A stretch of 10,480 bases of DNA from Spirochaetia bacterium UBA5368 (GCA_002407865.1 DHPI01000054.1:21882-32361); one strand, 5' to 3'; positions 1 to 7,924 are shown, numbered from the stretch's first letter. Notes: generated by a model from the sequence alone, not told the origin. Numbers and translations: made by a program.

Positions 1-1044
1 TGGGATTTCACCATCAACGGCCTTGCGTATGACATTGCCACCGAAAAGATTTTGGATTATGTGGGCGGCATCGATGATATAAGAAGCGGGCTGATACGCA
101 CCATTGGCGATCCCATCGCGCGATTCAGGGAGGATGGACTGCGCACATATCGAGCCTGCCGATTTGCGGCGCGGTTTAATTTCGATATTGAGGAGGCGAC
201 CTTCGCCGCGATCCACGAGTGCCTTGATGTTGCCGCACTGGTGTCGATGGAGCGCGTACGCGACGAACTGATGAAGCTTCTTGAAGCGGGTGTCCCCTCG
301 TCGGGAATTGAATACATGCGGGGCTCGGGACTGCTTTCGCAGTTTCTGCCGGAGCTTGCGGACTGCTATGGCGTGACGCAAAACCGTTTTCACGTCTACG
401 ATATTTACTACCATTCGCTGTATTCATGCGATGCGGTGCCTGCCAGCGAACCGCTTATACGACTTGCCGCGCTGTTGCATGATCTTGGAAAGCTGCCCAC
501 ACGTCGCGAAGGCGAAGACGGCGATTACACATTCTACAACCACGAAGTTATCGGCACGCGAATGGTGAAGCGTATTCTGCGGCGCCTCAAGTTTTCAAAC
601 GAGGATACGGCGAAGGTGGCGCATCTCGTATTGAACCACATGTTTCACTATACCAATGAATGGAGCGACGGCGCCGTGCGGCGATTTATGCGCAAGGTGG
701 GGCTTGAAAACCTGGAGGATCTCATTGTGCTCAGGCTGGCGGATAGGCGCGGGAGCGGCATGCGCGACGGGATGCCGGCTCCGATACGGACGTTAAAAAG
801 AAGGATCGCGGAAATCATCGAGGCTGAAAACGCGATTACCGTGCGCGACCTCAACATCGACGGCTACGTCGTCATGGAGGAATTTGGCGTAAAGCCGGGG
901 CCGATCATCGGCCATATCCTTAACGAATTGCTTGAAATGGTGCTCGACAATCCGGAGATGAACGAACGCGCCGTGCTTCTCGAGAAGGCGCGCGAAATAT
1001 ACGAACAGGCGAAGGATGACGCGCGTTTCCGGCGCAATGGCTGA
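1..1044 (+). CDS. CCA-adding enzyme / poly(A) polymerase family protein with HD domain, 5'-truncated
   Basis: The gene is cut by the window start; 347 residues remain and the reading frame is open from base 1. The visible N-terminus carries the DFTINGLAYD motif of class II tRNA nucleotidyltransferases/poly(A) polymerases. About 30 residues later comes the family motif EDGLRxxRxxRFAARF, and then an SMERVRDEL segment, as in this family. The catalytic DxD motif would lie upstream of the window. An HD phosphohydrolase domain follows (LLHDLGK, His160-Asp161 counted from the window start, with further His at about 181, 208 and 213). Such enzymes add or repair the 3' CCA of tRNA, or add poly(A) to RNA; HD domains in this family carry phosphohydrolase activity. 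CCA-adding, A-adding and poly(A) activities cannot be separated on this fragment. It ends at TGA 1042-1044. The TTG at 52 is an internal codon, not the start. Confidence 0.93.
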   Translation, partial: WDFTINGLAYDIATEKILDYVGGIDDIRSGLIRTIGDPIARFREDGLRTYRACRFAARFNFDIEEATFAAIHECLDVAALVSMERVRDELMKLLEAGVPSSGIEYMRGSGLLSQFLPELADCYGVTQNRFHVYDIYYHSLYSCDAVPASEPLIRLAALLHDLGKLPTRREGEDGDYTFYNHEVIGTRMVKRILRRLKFSNEDTAKVAHLVLNHMFHYTNEWSDGAVRRFMRKVGLENLEDLIVLRLADRRGSGMRDGMPAPIRTLKRRIAEIIEAENAITVRDLNIDGYVVMEEFGVKPGPIIGHILNELLEMVLDNPEMNERAVLLEKAREIYEQAKDDARFRRNG

Positions 1045-1123
1045 CACGAAACAGCCGCGGGATCCATACACGGCAGCATGCCCCTGCGGGGAGAAATAAA
1101 TATACGAGGGAGGTAGCACTGGT

Positions 1124-1885
1124 ATGGTGGATTTCAGTCTGAAGGGTAAAACGGCGCTCGTGACAGGCGCGAGCCGAGGCATTGGCGAGTCGATAGCGAA
1201 AACGCTCGCGGCGTACGGCGCGGAAGTTATTCTGGCCAGCCGCAAGATACAGGACCTTAAAAAGGTCGAAGACACTATCACGGGCGGCGGCGGGAAGGCA
1301 TTCTCCTTCGCGTGTAACACGGGCGACATGGCGCAGGTGGGCGCGCTTTTCGACGAGGTGAAGAAGCGTTGTCCGAAACTCGATATTCTGGTGAACAACG
1401 CCGCGACGAACCCCTATTTCGGCGACGTGCTCGGAGCAGACGAGGCGGTGTGGGAGAAGACCGTTGCGGTAAATATGAAGGGTTATTTCTTCATCAGCCA
1501 GTACGCGGCGAAGATGATGAAAGAAAGCGGCGGCGGGTCGATCGTCAACGTGGCCTCGATCAACGGCATCCGCCCCGCGCCGTTTCAGGGCATTTACTCG
1601 ATCACCAAGGCCGCCGTTATCGCCATGACAAAATCTTTTGCCAAGGAGCTTGCGGCGAACAACATCCGCGTCAACGCGCTGCTGCCGGGCCTCACCGATA
1701 CGAAGTTCTCGTCGGTGATGGTGCACAACGACGAGCTGATGCAGAAGGTGATTCTTCCGACGATTCCGCTCGGGCGCGCCGCGCATCCTGACGAGATGGC
1801 GGGTATCGTGCTGTACCTTGTTTCCGATGCGGCTTCATTCACCACGGGCGCGACCTTCGTGGTGGACGGCGGTGCGCTGGCGTAG
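1124..1885 (+). CDS. SDR-family NAD(P)-dependent oxidoreductase
   Basis: A complete classical short-chain dehydrogenase of 253 residues, the normal length for the family. The Rossmann cofactor motif TGASRGIG lies at 14-21, NNAA at 91-94, and the catalytic tetrad is Asn117, Ser145, Tyr158 and Lys162 (YSITK). Ser39-Arg40-Lys41 after the second strand suggests NADPH preference (inference). The C-terminus has the usual TGxxxxVDGG segment. The NNAATNPYFG stretch resembles DHRS4-like reductases and enzymes often labelled glucose 1-dehydrogenase or 3-oxoacyl-ACP reductase, but the substrate cannot be read from sequence. The start is supported by GAGGGAGG at 1106-1113, 10 bp before the ATG. It follows the CCA-enzyme gene after a 79-bp gap and may be co-transcribed with it. 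It is a cytoplasmic enzyme with no evident functional link to the efflux genes. Confidence 0.93.
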   Translation: MVDFSLKGKTALVTGASRGIGESIAKTLAAYGAEVILASRKIQDLKKVEDTITGGGGKAFSFACNTGDMAQVGALFDEVKKRCPKLDILVNNAATNPYFGDVLGADEAVWEKTVAVNMKGYFFISQYAAKMMKESGGGSIVNVASINGIRPAPFQGIYSITKAAVIAMTKSFAKELAANNIRVNALLPGLTDTKFSSVMVHNDELMQKVILPTIPLGRAAHPDEMAGIVLYLVSDAASFTTGATFVVDGGALA

Positions 1886-1893
1886 CGTCACAG

Positions 1894-1915
1894 CCGCGGC
1901 CCGGGCGCGGATTTT
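1894..1915 (+). terminator. possible weak intrinsic terminator after the SDR gene
   Basis: Nine bases after the SDR stop codon, CCGCG (1894-1898) can pair with CGCGG (1906-1910) around a 7-base loop, followed by ATTTTC. The stem is short and the T run is only four, so this is a candidate only. Confidence 0.3.
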
Positions 1916-1931
1916 CAGGCGGGGATGCGCA

Positions 1932-1962
1932 TCGCGGGCGGGAGTTGCGCGCCTGCCCGCGA
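1932..1962 (+). other. GC-rich hairpin in the intergenic region
   Basis: Bases 1933-1942 (CGCGGGCGGG) pair with 1952-1961 (CCTGCCCGCG), one pair being a G-T wobble. A flanking T-A pair at 1932/1962 gives an 11-bp stem with a 9-base loop. No T run follows, so it is not a standard Rho-independent terminator. It may stabilise the 3' end of the SDR transcript or act with Rho. The remaining intergenic bases 1963-2128 are A/T-rich and hold no ORF I can support. TAAACA-N17-TATAAA at 2038-2066 is a weak sigma70-like candidate only. Confidence 0.4.
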
Positions 1963-2142
1963 CGGGAGAAATTGAATGGAAATTATAAACGCGAGCGAAT
2001 CCCACATTTTCCGGGAAAAACATGGCTTTATCTCCTTTAAACACATTATGCGCACTATTCTATAAATATAACTTTTGCCGCGTCTCCTGAGACTTTCTCC
2101 GTTCGTAGTTTTATCCGGAATTAAAAAAAAATATTTATAACG

Positions 2143-2170
2143 GGAATATTTTCGCGATTTTTTCGTCTAA
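2143..2170 (+). promoter_or_regulatory. ECF (RpoE-type) promoter of the sigma/efflux operon
   Basis: GGAATAT at 2143-2149 is followed after exactly 16 bases by TCTAA at 2166-2170 (CGTCTAA in context). This matches the layout of ECF group promoters (GGAAC-type -35, 16-bp spacing, TCTAA/GTCTAA -10). It lies directly upstream of an ECF sigma factor gene, and start of transcription would be around 2176-2178, a leader of about 12-14 bases. The simplest reading is positive autoregulation of the operon by its own sigma factor (inference). An A-rich run at 2122-2131 lies just upstream and could act as an UP-like element. Confidence 0.65.
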
Positions 2171-2189
2171 CCCTATAAGAATATGAATC

Positions 2190-2747
2190 ATGCATGCCAT
2201 GGACGACACGACAATTCTGGAGCGTATCCGCGCCGACAGGGAAGAGGGCTTCAACGCGCTTGTTGAGAAATACCGCGACCGGGTATCGCGCCTGTGCATG
2301 TCGTTCATGCGGGATGAGGACGAGGCGATGGATGTTGCGCAGGATGTTTTCATCAAGCTGTATTTGAAGATCGGTGCCTTCAGAAAGGAGTCGCGGCTTT
2401 CAACATGGATTTACAGGATTGCCGTGAACGCGTGCCTCGATGCCCTGCGCGCGAAAAAGAAACGAGACTGTGATTCACTCGATAACACTGCCATGCCCGC
2501 GGACAACAGGGCCGCCGGAGACAGGCGGGAAATCGCGGAAGCCGTGCGCAGCGCGATTAACCGGCTGCCGGTCAACTACAGGGCCGTTATCATCCTGAAG
2601 GAGATCGAGGGCAGGTCGTACAGGGACATCGCGGAGATTCTTGCATGCCGCATCGGTACGGTTGAGTCGCGGCTGTTCCGCGCGCGCGGCATGCTGCGAA
2701 AATTTCTGGAGCCGCTTCTCGATGGGGAGGTCATTGATGAACTGTAA
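2190..2747 (+). CDS. ECF-family RNA polymerase sigma factor (RpoE-like)
   Basis: A 185-residue protein with only the two domains that define ECF sigma factors. Region 2 spans about 20-90 (FNALVEKYRDRVSRLC, then DVAQDVFIKLY and STWIYRIAVNACLDALR). After a short charged linker, region 4 spans about 115-172 (INRLPVNYRAVIILKEIEG, RSYRDIAEIL, GTVESRLFRAR), the helix-turn-helix that reads the -35 element. It has no C-terminal extension. It would direct RNA polymerase to ECF promoters when released from its anti-sigma factor, which is encoded immediately downstream with an 11-bp overlap. The start at 2190 has only a weak Shine-Dalgarno (AAGA at 2177-2180); a second in-frame ATG at 2199 is possible. 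The first gene of a six-gene operon that ends in an efflux pump, it probably drives its own promoter. Confidence 0.93.
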   Translation: MHAMDDTTILERIRADREEGFNALVEKYRDRVSRLCMSFMRDEDEAMDVAQDVFIKLYLKIGAFRKESRLSTWIYRIAVNACLDALRAKKKRDCDSLDNTAMPADNRAAGDRREIAEAVRSAINRLPVNYRAVIILKEIEGRSYRDIAEILACRIGTVESRLFRARGMLRKFLEPLLDGEVIDEL

Positions 2748-3177
2748 AAAGGCGAAAACGATTCTGAGCAGGCATGCCGACGGGGAGCGCGTGGATGACC
2801 GCGCGCTTGTGCTTGCCCGCGCTCACGCGGAGGAGTGCGCGGAATGTTTTCGGTTTGCCGGTGATATCAGGAATATGAGGGTGCGTATCGGGGACGCATA
2901 TGGACATTATGCGCCCGTGCCGGCCGACCGCATAATGCGCGCGGTACGGTGTGTGTCGGAGGCGCGTGAGGAGGCCAGCAGGCGGCGCGAAAGGATCGTT
3001 TTTAACGACATCATCCCGGCGATGGTGGCGACTACCATCCTCGCGCTCGTGATTTTATCGGTCAACGTGCTCAGGGTCCAGCCGGTGTCGCCGGTGAAGG
3101 GCTATCTGCTGCAGGGATTCACCAGCGGCGAGGCCATATACCTGTCGCATGCCGCTGACAATTCGCATGGGGAATAA
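2737..3177 (+). CDS. zinc-binding (zf-HC2/ZAS) transmembrane anti-sigma factor
   Basis: A 146-residue protein. The N-terminal cytoplasmic part carries Cys3 and the H-x3-C-x2-C signature (His30, Cys34, Cys37) of ZAS anti-sigma domains, which bind and hold ECF sigma factors. One hydrophobic segment at about 91-113 (IIPAMVATTILALVILSVNVL) follows a basic stretch SRRRER and should cross the inner membrane once. Only about 33 residues remain outside, with no recognisable domain. The start is fixed by GGGGAGG at 2724-2730, six bases before ATG 2737; longer in-frame readings starting at 2641 lie inside the sigma gene and are not credible. Overlap with the sigma gene suggests translational coupling and balanced amounts of both proteins. 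Release could involve loss of zinc ligands, proteolysis, or input from the next gene product (inference). Confidence 0.88.
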   Translation: MNCKKAKTILSRHADGERVDDRALVLARAHAEECAECFRFAGDIRNMRVRIGDAYGHYAPVPADRIMRAVRCVSEAREEASRRRERIVFNDIIPAMVATTILALVILSVNVLRVQPVSPVKGYLLQGFTSGEAIYLSHAADNSHGE

Positions 3178-3193
3178 TTGCAGGAGGAATGTT

Positions 3194-3649
3194 ATGAATA
3201 AAATACCGGGTTATTGTATTATTCTGATGCTGGTTCTTTCGCTTGCCCTGGGTTTTTTTGGCGGGATTGCGGCCGACAGGGCGTATATAAACAGCCATTT
3301 TGAACAGTTTGCCACGGCCCATTTCATTAAAAACGTTGAGATACGCTTCCCCGGCCGAATCCTCAGGCCGCCGCATCCCCGGCCCCGCAGGGGCCTTGAT
3401 ATGCAGTTGGAGCAGAAAATGCTGCAAAATATATCCGATACACTGGGGCTCAGCCCGGACCAGACGGGGAAGGTCAGGGCGATCCTTGAATCGCGCAGCC
3501 AGGAAATTGACCGCGTACGCGGAAGGCTTCATGAGGAGATAGGGAAGATATTCAGAGCGGCCGATGCGGATATTGTGAAAATACTGGATGCGCGGCAGAA
3601 AAAAATATTCGAAGATCTGAGCGCGGCATACAATGATGAAAAACGGTAA
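3194..3649 (+). CDS. membrane-anchored Spy/CpxP/CnrX-like periplasmic sensor or chaperone
   Basis: A 151-residue protein. Residues 7-24 form one hydrophobic segment (CIILMLVLSLALGFFGG) that is either an uncleaved anchor or a signal sequence. The rest is charged and predicted helical. LGLSPDQTGKVRAIL (84-98) and LDARQKKIFEDL (131-142) match the pair of LTxxQ-like repeats of the Spy/CpxP/heavy-metal-sensor superfamily, separated by a helix rich in Arg and Glu. A Pro/Arg-rich linker lies at 58-67. In known systems such proteins are periplasmic chaperones or metal sensors (CnrX, ZraP). Its position right behind sigma and anti-sigma genes favours a sensing role. The start at ATG 3194 is supported by AGGAGG at 3182-3187; an upstream in-frame ATG at 3149 lies inside the anti-sigma gene. 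Candidate metal ligands are His35, 43, 61 and 113, but no match to CnrX ligands can be shown here. Confidence 0.75.
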   Translation: MNKIPGYCIILMLVLSLALGFFGGIAADRAYINSHFEQFATAHFIKNVEIRFPGRILRPPHPRPRRGLDMQLEQKMLQNISDTLGLSPDQTGKVRAILESRSQEIDRVRGRLHEEIGKIFRAADADIVKILDARQKKIFEDLSAAYNDEKR

Positions 3650-3685
3650 AGGAACAAGTGTGCGTGTACTATGGGTTGGAGAATA

Positions 3686-4996
3686 ATGAAAATGAACATG
3701 ATATCCCGCCGCTTTGCGCGGGCAGCCATGGGTATTGCGCTTTTTACACTGGCATTACCTGTGTTGGCCGCCGACAACGCGCAAGAGGCGCTGGAATGGA
3801 AGGACTGTGTCGCGCTGGCGAAAAAAAATCATCCGCTGCTCCAATCGTCGCGCGAAAAGGTGAATCAGGCAAAGGCCAACACCGGCATCACGCGAAGCGC
3901 AATGCTGCCGCAGGTGAACGCGGGCGTCAACGCCGCGCGGTCGAAGCAGGAAAATCCGTCCGGTTACGGCGACAACTCCGCCACGGATACGTATTCGTAC
4001 TCGTTATCCGGAAATCAGCTTTTGTTCGACGGCGGGAAATCAATATATGACGTAAAGAGCGCGAAGAAAAATGTTATGCAATCAGAATACGCGTATGATG
4101 CAACATCCTCGCAGATACGAATGAACCTTCGCGCCGCCTTTGTGCAGCTTTTGAAGGCTCAGGAGGGCCTCCTGATCGCGAAGGATATTGCCGAAAGAAG
4201 AAAACAGAACCTTGAACTGGTGCGGATGCGCTATATGGCGGGCAGGGAACACAGGGGATCGCTACTGACCGCGGAGGCGAATCTCTCGTCGGCGGAATCG
4301 GATGTTTCGCAGATGCTGCGTACGCTGTCCCTTGCGCAGCGCAGTCTTGTAAAGGAAATGGGGCTCAATGAATTCAGGCCGCTCGTTGTGAAAGGCAATC
4401 TCGAGAGTAGTACTATCGAGTCGGTACGGCCTGATTTTGAAAAGCTTGCCGCTTCTAATCCATCACTCAAAGTGGCGATTGTGCAGCGCGAGGCGGCCGA
4501 ATACAACCTGAAATCCGCCGAAGCGGCGTATTTTCCCGGCATATACGCGAACGCGAATGTGGGAAGAGCCGATACGAAGTGGCCGCCTGCGAACAACCAG
4601 TGGTCAGTTGGCATCGGCGTTACACTGCCGCTGGTTGAGGGTGGAAAGCGAATTTACCAGGTGTCGCAGGCGAAGGCCGTCTATAATCAATTGCTTGCCG
4701 ACGAGAGAAATACGCGTAGTGTTGTGTTGATGGCGCTCGAACAGAAATGGGTAAACTGGCGGTATGCGGTCGATAACGCAGACGTGCAGCGAAAATATCT
4801 GTCGGCCGCCCAGGAGCGGGCAAAAATCGCCGAAGCGCAATATTCAATCGGCGTGATACTGTTCGACAACTGGATTATCATCGAAGATAGTCTGGTCAGT
4901 ATAAAAAAGAGCTATCTGGATGCCGAAGCCGTAGCGCTCACATCGGAAGCGGAGTGGTTGCAGGCGAAAGGGGAGACACTTGATTATGATCGCTAA
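3686..4996 (+). CDS. TolC-family outer-membrane efflux protein
   Basis: 436 residues from the chosen start. A Sec signal (basic RRFARA, hydrophobic core, LPVLA before cleavage near residue 28) precedes two outer-membrane-efflux repeats. Repeat one has LEWKDCVALAKKNHPLL, a strand region ending in QLLFDGGK, and long helices rich in Ala, Gln and Arg. Repeat two has YFPGIYANANVG, TLPLVEGGKRI and long C-terminal helices. These are the marks of the TolC trimeric channel-tunnel family. The start at 3686 is preferred because GGAG lies at 3678-3681 and nothing good precedes ATG 3671; ATGs at 3692 and 3698 are also possible. The adaptor gene overlaps its 3' end by 11 bp and a MacB-type transporter follows, so it should be the exit duct of that pump. 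Confidence 0.9.
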   Translation: MKMNMISRRFARAAMGIALFTLALPVLAADNAQEALEWKDCVALAKKNHPLLQSSREKVNQAKANTGITRSAMLPQVNAGVNAARSKQENPSGYGDNSATDTYSYSLSGNQLLFDGGKSIYDVKSAKKNVMQSEYAYDATSSQIRMNLRAAFVQLLKAQEGLLIAKDIAERRKQNLELVRMRYMAGREHRGSLLTAEANLSSAESDVSQMLRTLSLAQRSLVKEMGLNEFRPLVVKGNLESSTIESVRPDFEKLAASNPSLKVAIVQREAAEYNLKSAEAAYFPGIYANANVGRADTKWPPANNQWSVGIGVTLPLVEGGKRIYQVSQAKAVYNQLLADERNTRSVVLMALEQKWVNWRYAVDNADVQRKYLSAAQERAKIAEAQYSIGVILFDNWIIIEDSLVSIKKSYLDAEAVALTSEAEWLQAKGETLDYDR

Positions 4997-5966
4997 TAAA
5001 AAGAAAAAAGTTGCGCCGGTGGTGGTATATGCGTATGCGGTGTGTATCGCTTCGATCTTTGCATTGAATTGTGCGAAATCAGCCGATGAAGAGGTTCAGC
5101 GCATAACGCCGCGTTTTGGGGAGATACGCTCGATTGTATCGACAACGGGCACGGTGCAGCCGCGAAACCGTCTTGAGATCAAACCCTCTGTAAACGGAAG
5201 GGCGGACAGCATCCTCGTCGTGGAGGGGCAGGCTGTGCGTACAGGCCAGATACTTGCGTGGATGAGCTCTACGGAGCGGGCAGCGCTTATCGACGCCGCG
5301 CGCATGCAGGGGAACGCTTCGCTGAAATACTGGGAAGACGCCTACAAGCCCATACCGATTGTATCGCCGATACGAGGAACCGTTATTGTGCGCGCGGTTG
5401 AGCCAGGGCAGACAGTAACAACCACGACGGCTGTGCTCGTGCTTTCTGACAGGCTTATCGTAATGGCCGATGCCGACGAAACGGATATCGGCAGGATACG
5501 GCTCGGCCAGTCCGCGGAGATAAACCTTGACGCGCATCCGGAAATAACTGCCGGCGGCAGGGTGACACATATTTCGTATGAGTCGAAAACCATCAATAAC
5601 GTTACGATGTATGAGGTTGAGATAACGCCGACGAGGGTGCCCGACGTATTTCGATCGGGGATGAGCGCGAATATCGTTGTAATCGAGAAAAGCAAGGATC
5701 AAGCCCTTCTTGTTCCAACGGCAGCCCTTGGCATCGACGCCGGTGAACGGTATGTGCTTGTCGATAACGGCAAAGAGCCGAACTACGAAAAGCGAAAAGT
5801 GATAACCGGCATGACGGATGACATTAATACGGAAATACTCTCCGGTATTACGGCACGTGATACGCTGATAGTCCGGGGGCAGAAGAAACTGAATATAAGC
5901 GCGCCGGCGGCGGGCTCAAATCCGTTTCTGCCGACACGAAAAAGCAGAGGCAGGCCCAGGCCATGA
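4986..5966 (+). CDS. periplasmic adaptor (membrane fusion protein), hairpin-deficient, probable lipoprotein
   Basis: 326 residues from ATG 4986. A GGGGAG stretch at 4970-4975 precedes it; a TTG at 4980 is a less likely start. A Lys-rich N-terminus and hydrophobic stretch end in FALNC, with Cys29 as probable lipid attachment site, although Asn before Cys is not canonical. The first lipoyl half lies at about 65-93 (VNGRADSILVVEGQAVRTGQ) and the second at about 122-150 (PIVSPIRGTVIVRAVEPGQTV). Beta-barrel (VMADADETDIGRIRLGQ onward) and membrane-proximal domains follow. Only about 28 residues separate the lipoyl halves, where MacA- or AcrA-type adaptors have a long alpha-helical hairpin. It links the MacB-like transporter to the TolC-like channel; both genes are its direct neighbours and overlap it. 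The C-terminus is basic and Pro-rich. The adaptor assignment is firm; the hairpin deficiency is seen in the sequence. Confidence 0.88.
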   Translation: MIANKKKKVAPVVVYAYAVCIASIFALNCAKSADEEVQRITPRFGEIRSIVSTTGTVQPRNRLEIKPSVNGRADSILVVEGQAVRTGQILAWMSSTERAALIDAARMQGNASLKYWEDAYKPIPIVSPIRGTVIVRAVEPGQTVTTTTAVLVLSDRLIVMADADETDIGRIRLGQSAEINLDAHPEITAGGRVTHISYESKTINNVTMYEVEITPTRVPDVFRSGMSANIVVIEKSKDQALLVPTAALGIDAGERYVLVDNGKEPNYEKRKVITGMTDDINTEILSGITARDTLIVRGQKKLNISAPAAGSNPFLPTRKSRGRPRP

Positions 5967-7924
5967 TAGAGTTGCGCAATGTGTCGAAGACGTACGATAC
6001 CGGCAAGGTGAAGGTTCCCGCCCTGCGGGATGTTTCCCTTACGATCAACGAAGGGGAATTCGTCGCGATAATGGGACATTCGGGATCGGGCAAGTCGACG
6101 CTGCTTAATATCCTCGGATTTTTAGACAAGCCTGACAGCGGCGAATTCACGCTCTGCGGCAACGATATCACCGGTCTGAAGGACGACGATCTGTCGATGC
6201 TTCGCAACTATGTCGCCGGCTTCGTGTTTCAGCAGTTTCATCTGTTGCCGCGCATGACGGCGTTGAAGAACGCCGAACTCCCGCTGATATACGCCGGTCG
6301 CAGGCTCATCGGCGATGCTGCGAGCAGCAAAATCAGCGCGGTGGGCCTCTCGCAGAGGGAAATGCACTATCCGAACGAGCTCTCGGGCGGCGAACAGCAG
6401 CGCATCGCGATTGCACGGTCGCTGGTAAACGATCCGCTCGTTATTCTCGCCGACGAGCCGACCGGCAACCTCGACACGAAGAGCGAGGCCGAGATAATCG
6501 CGATTCTGAAAAAGCTCCACGGCGAAGGGAAAACCATAATCCTTGTGACGCACGAAAACGAGGTGGCCGCTCACGCGGAAAGGATCATCCGCATGCGTGA
6601 CGGGCGCATCATCGCCGATGAGCGGAAGGCGAAACGAAGGGCGGGGCGCGCTACGGAGAGAAAGCTGTCGCTTGAACAATTGCTGAGCGAAAAACATTCG
6701 ACGCCCGGGAGGGCGGAATTTGCCGATTATCTGCGCCAGGCGATGAGCTCGATCGTGACGCACAAGATGCGTTCCTTTCTATCAATGCTTGGCATTCTCA
6801 TTGGCGTCGCGGCCGTTATCTCGATGCTGGCGCTTGGCGAGGGCGCGAAAAAATCGATCACGACAAGCCTCAGCTCGCTCGGTTCGAACCTTCTGACGGT
6901 GATGCCCGGTTCGCACCGCCAGGGCGGGGTGGCGCTTCAGGCGGGGCAGGTGACGCGGCTTACCCTGCAGGATGAGAAGGCGCTGTCGCGCATCAACGGT
7001 GTGCGGCGGATATCCGCGAGTGTCTACGGGCGCGTTCAGGCCGTGTATAACAACAAAAACTGGAACACACAGGTGCAGGGCGCAGGCGTCGATTTTGCGC
7101 AGATGAGGGCGGCCGAGCCGATAGCTGGAAGGTTTTTCTCGGACGATGAGCTTCGTTCAAGAAAAAAGGTGGCGCTGGTGGGGGCCACGATTGTGCGCGA
7201 GCTTTTCGGCTCGGCCGATCCCGTGGGGAAAACGATCAAGCTCAACCGCATCAATTTCACCGTCATCGGCGTACTCCCTGTCAAGGGCGCGCAGATGTTC
7301 AGGGACCAGGATGACATCGTCGTTATTCCCGTGACAACCGCCATGTACAGGCTCCTCGGCCGCGAATATGTTGATTTCATCGATGTGGAGGTGGAAAGCC
7401 AGGTCGAAATTGACCAGGTGATGAACTCGATAAAGGCTGAAATAATGCGGGAGCACCACCTGTCGGCCGGGGGGGAAGAGACGTTCGAGGTGCGCGACAT
7501 GTCGGAAATCCGCGACATGTTGACCGCGACGACGCGGACAATGAGCATGCTCCTCGGCATCGTCGCGGCGATATCGCTGGTGGTAGGCGGCATCGGCATC
7601 ATGAACATCATGCTGGTGTCGGTAAAGGAGCGCGTCAAAGAGATAGGATTGCGCAAGGCCATCGGCGCGAGGAAGCGCGACATACGCCTTCAGTTCCTGA
7701 TCGAATCGGCGCTTCTTACGTTTTCCGGCGGTCTTGCCGGGATCGTTATTGGGAGTGTCATTTCGATTCTTATTTCGGTTCTGGCGAAATGGTCGGTGGC
7801 GGTGATGCCGGCCGCGATAATCCTCTCATCGTTATTTTCGATACTTATCGGGGTGTTTTTCGGGCTCTGGCCCGCCATCCAGGCGTCGCGGTTGAGCCCG
7901 ATCGAGGCGCTGCGATACGAGTGA
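5963..7924 (+). CDS. macB: MacB-type ABC transporter, fused ATPase and permease
   Basis: 653 residues, the usual MacB length. The N-terminal ATPase has Walker [10 protein letters not shown] (38-46), Q-loop near Gln90, signature LSGGEQQR (140-147), Walker B VILADE (160-165) with TGNLD after it, and His197 as H-loop residue. After a charged linker (about 218-255) come [17 protein letters not shown] (TM1, about 271-292), a large periplasmic MacB_PCD-like domain to about 520, and an FtsX-like block with three further membrane segments (about 526-550, 578-605, 612-640), including [16 protein letters not shown]. The C-terminus SPIEALRYE is typical. MacB proteins are mechanotransmitting ABC exporters acting with an adaptor and TolC. 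Its ATG overlaps the adaptor stop (ATGA, 4 bp), implying translational coupling. All ATPase motifs look intact. The substrate is unknown; macrolides, peptides, lipoproteins or siderophores are the known range for the family. Confidence 0.93.
   Translation: MIELRNVSKTYDTGKVKVPALRDVSLTINEGEFVAIMGHSGSGKSTLLNILGFLDKPDSGEFTLCGNDITGLKDDDLSMLRNYVAGFVFQQFHLLPRMTALKNAELPLIYAGRRLIGDAASSKISAVGLSQREMHYPNELSGGEQQRIAIARSLVNDPLVILADEPTGNLDTKSEAEIIAILKKLHGEGKTIILVTHENEVAAHAERIIRMRDGRIIADERKAKRRAGRATERKLSLEQLLSEKHSTPGRAEFADYLRQAMSSIVTHKMRSFLSMLGILIGVAAVISMLALGEGAKKSITTSLSSLGSNLLTVMPGSHRQGGVALQAGQVTRLTLQDEKALSRINGVRRISASVYGRVQAVYNNKNWNTQVQGAGVDFAQMRAAEPIAGRFFSDDELRSRKKVALVGATIVRELFGSADPVGKTIKLNRINFTVIGVLPVKGAQMFRDQDDIVVIPVTTAMYRLLGREYVDFIDVEVESQVEIDQVMNSIKAEIMREHHLSAGGEETFEVRDMSEIRDMLTATTRTMSMLLGIVAAISLVVGGIGIMNIMLVSVKERVKEIGLRKAIGARKRDIRLQFLIESALLTFSGGLAGIVIGSVISILISVLAKWSVAVMPAAIILSSLFSILIGVFFGLWPAIQASRLSPIEALRYE

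Noticed and set aside
793..1786. Long minus-strand ORFs opposite the CCA-enzyme and SDR genes
   Set aside because: They mirror strongly supported coding frames, have no recognisable domains or ribosome binding sites, and arise from G/C-rich codon bias.
4400..4420. 21-bp imperfect palindrome (CTCGAGAGTA, G, TACTATCGAG)
   Set aside because: It lies inside the coding sequence of the TolC-like gene, encodes an ordinary part of it, and has no second copy seen in the window.
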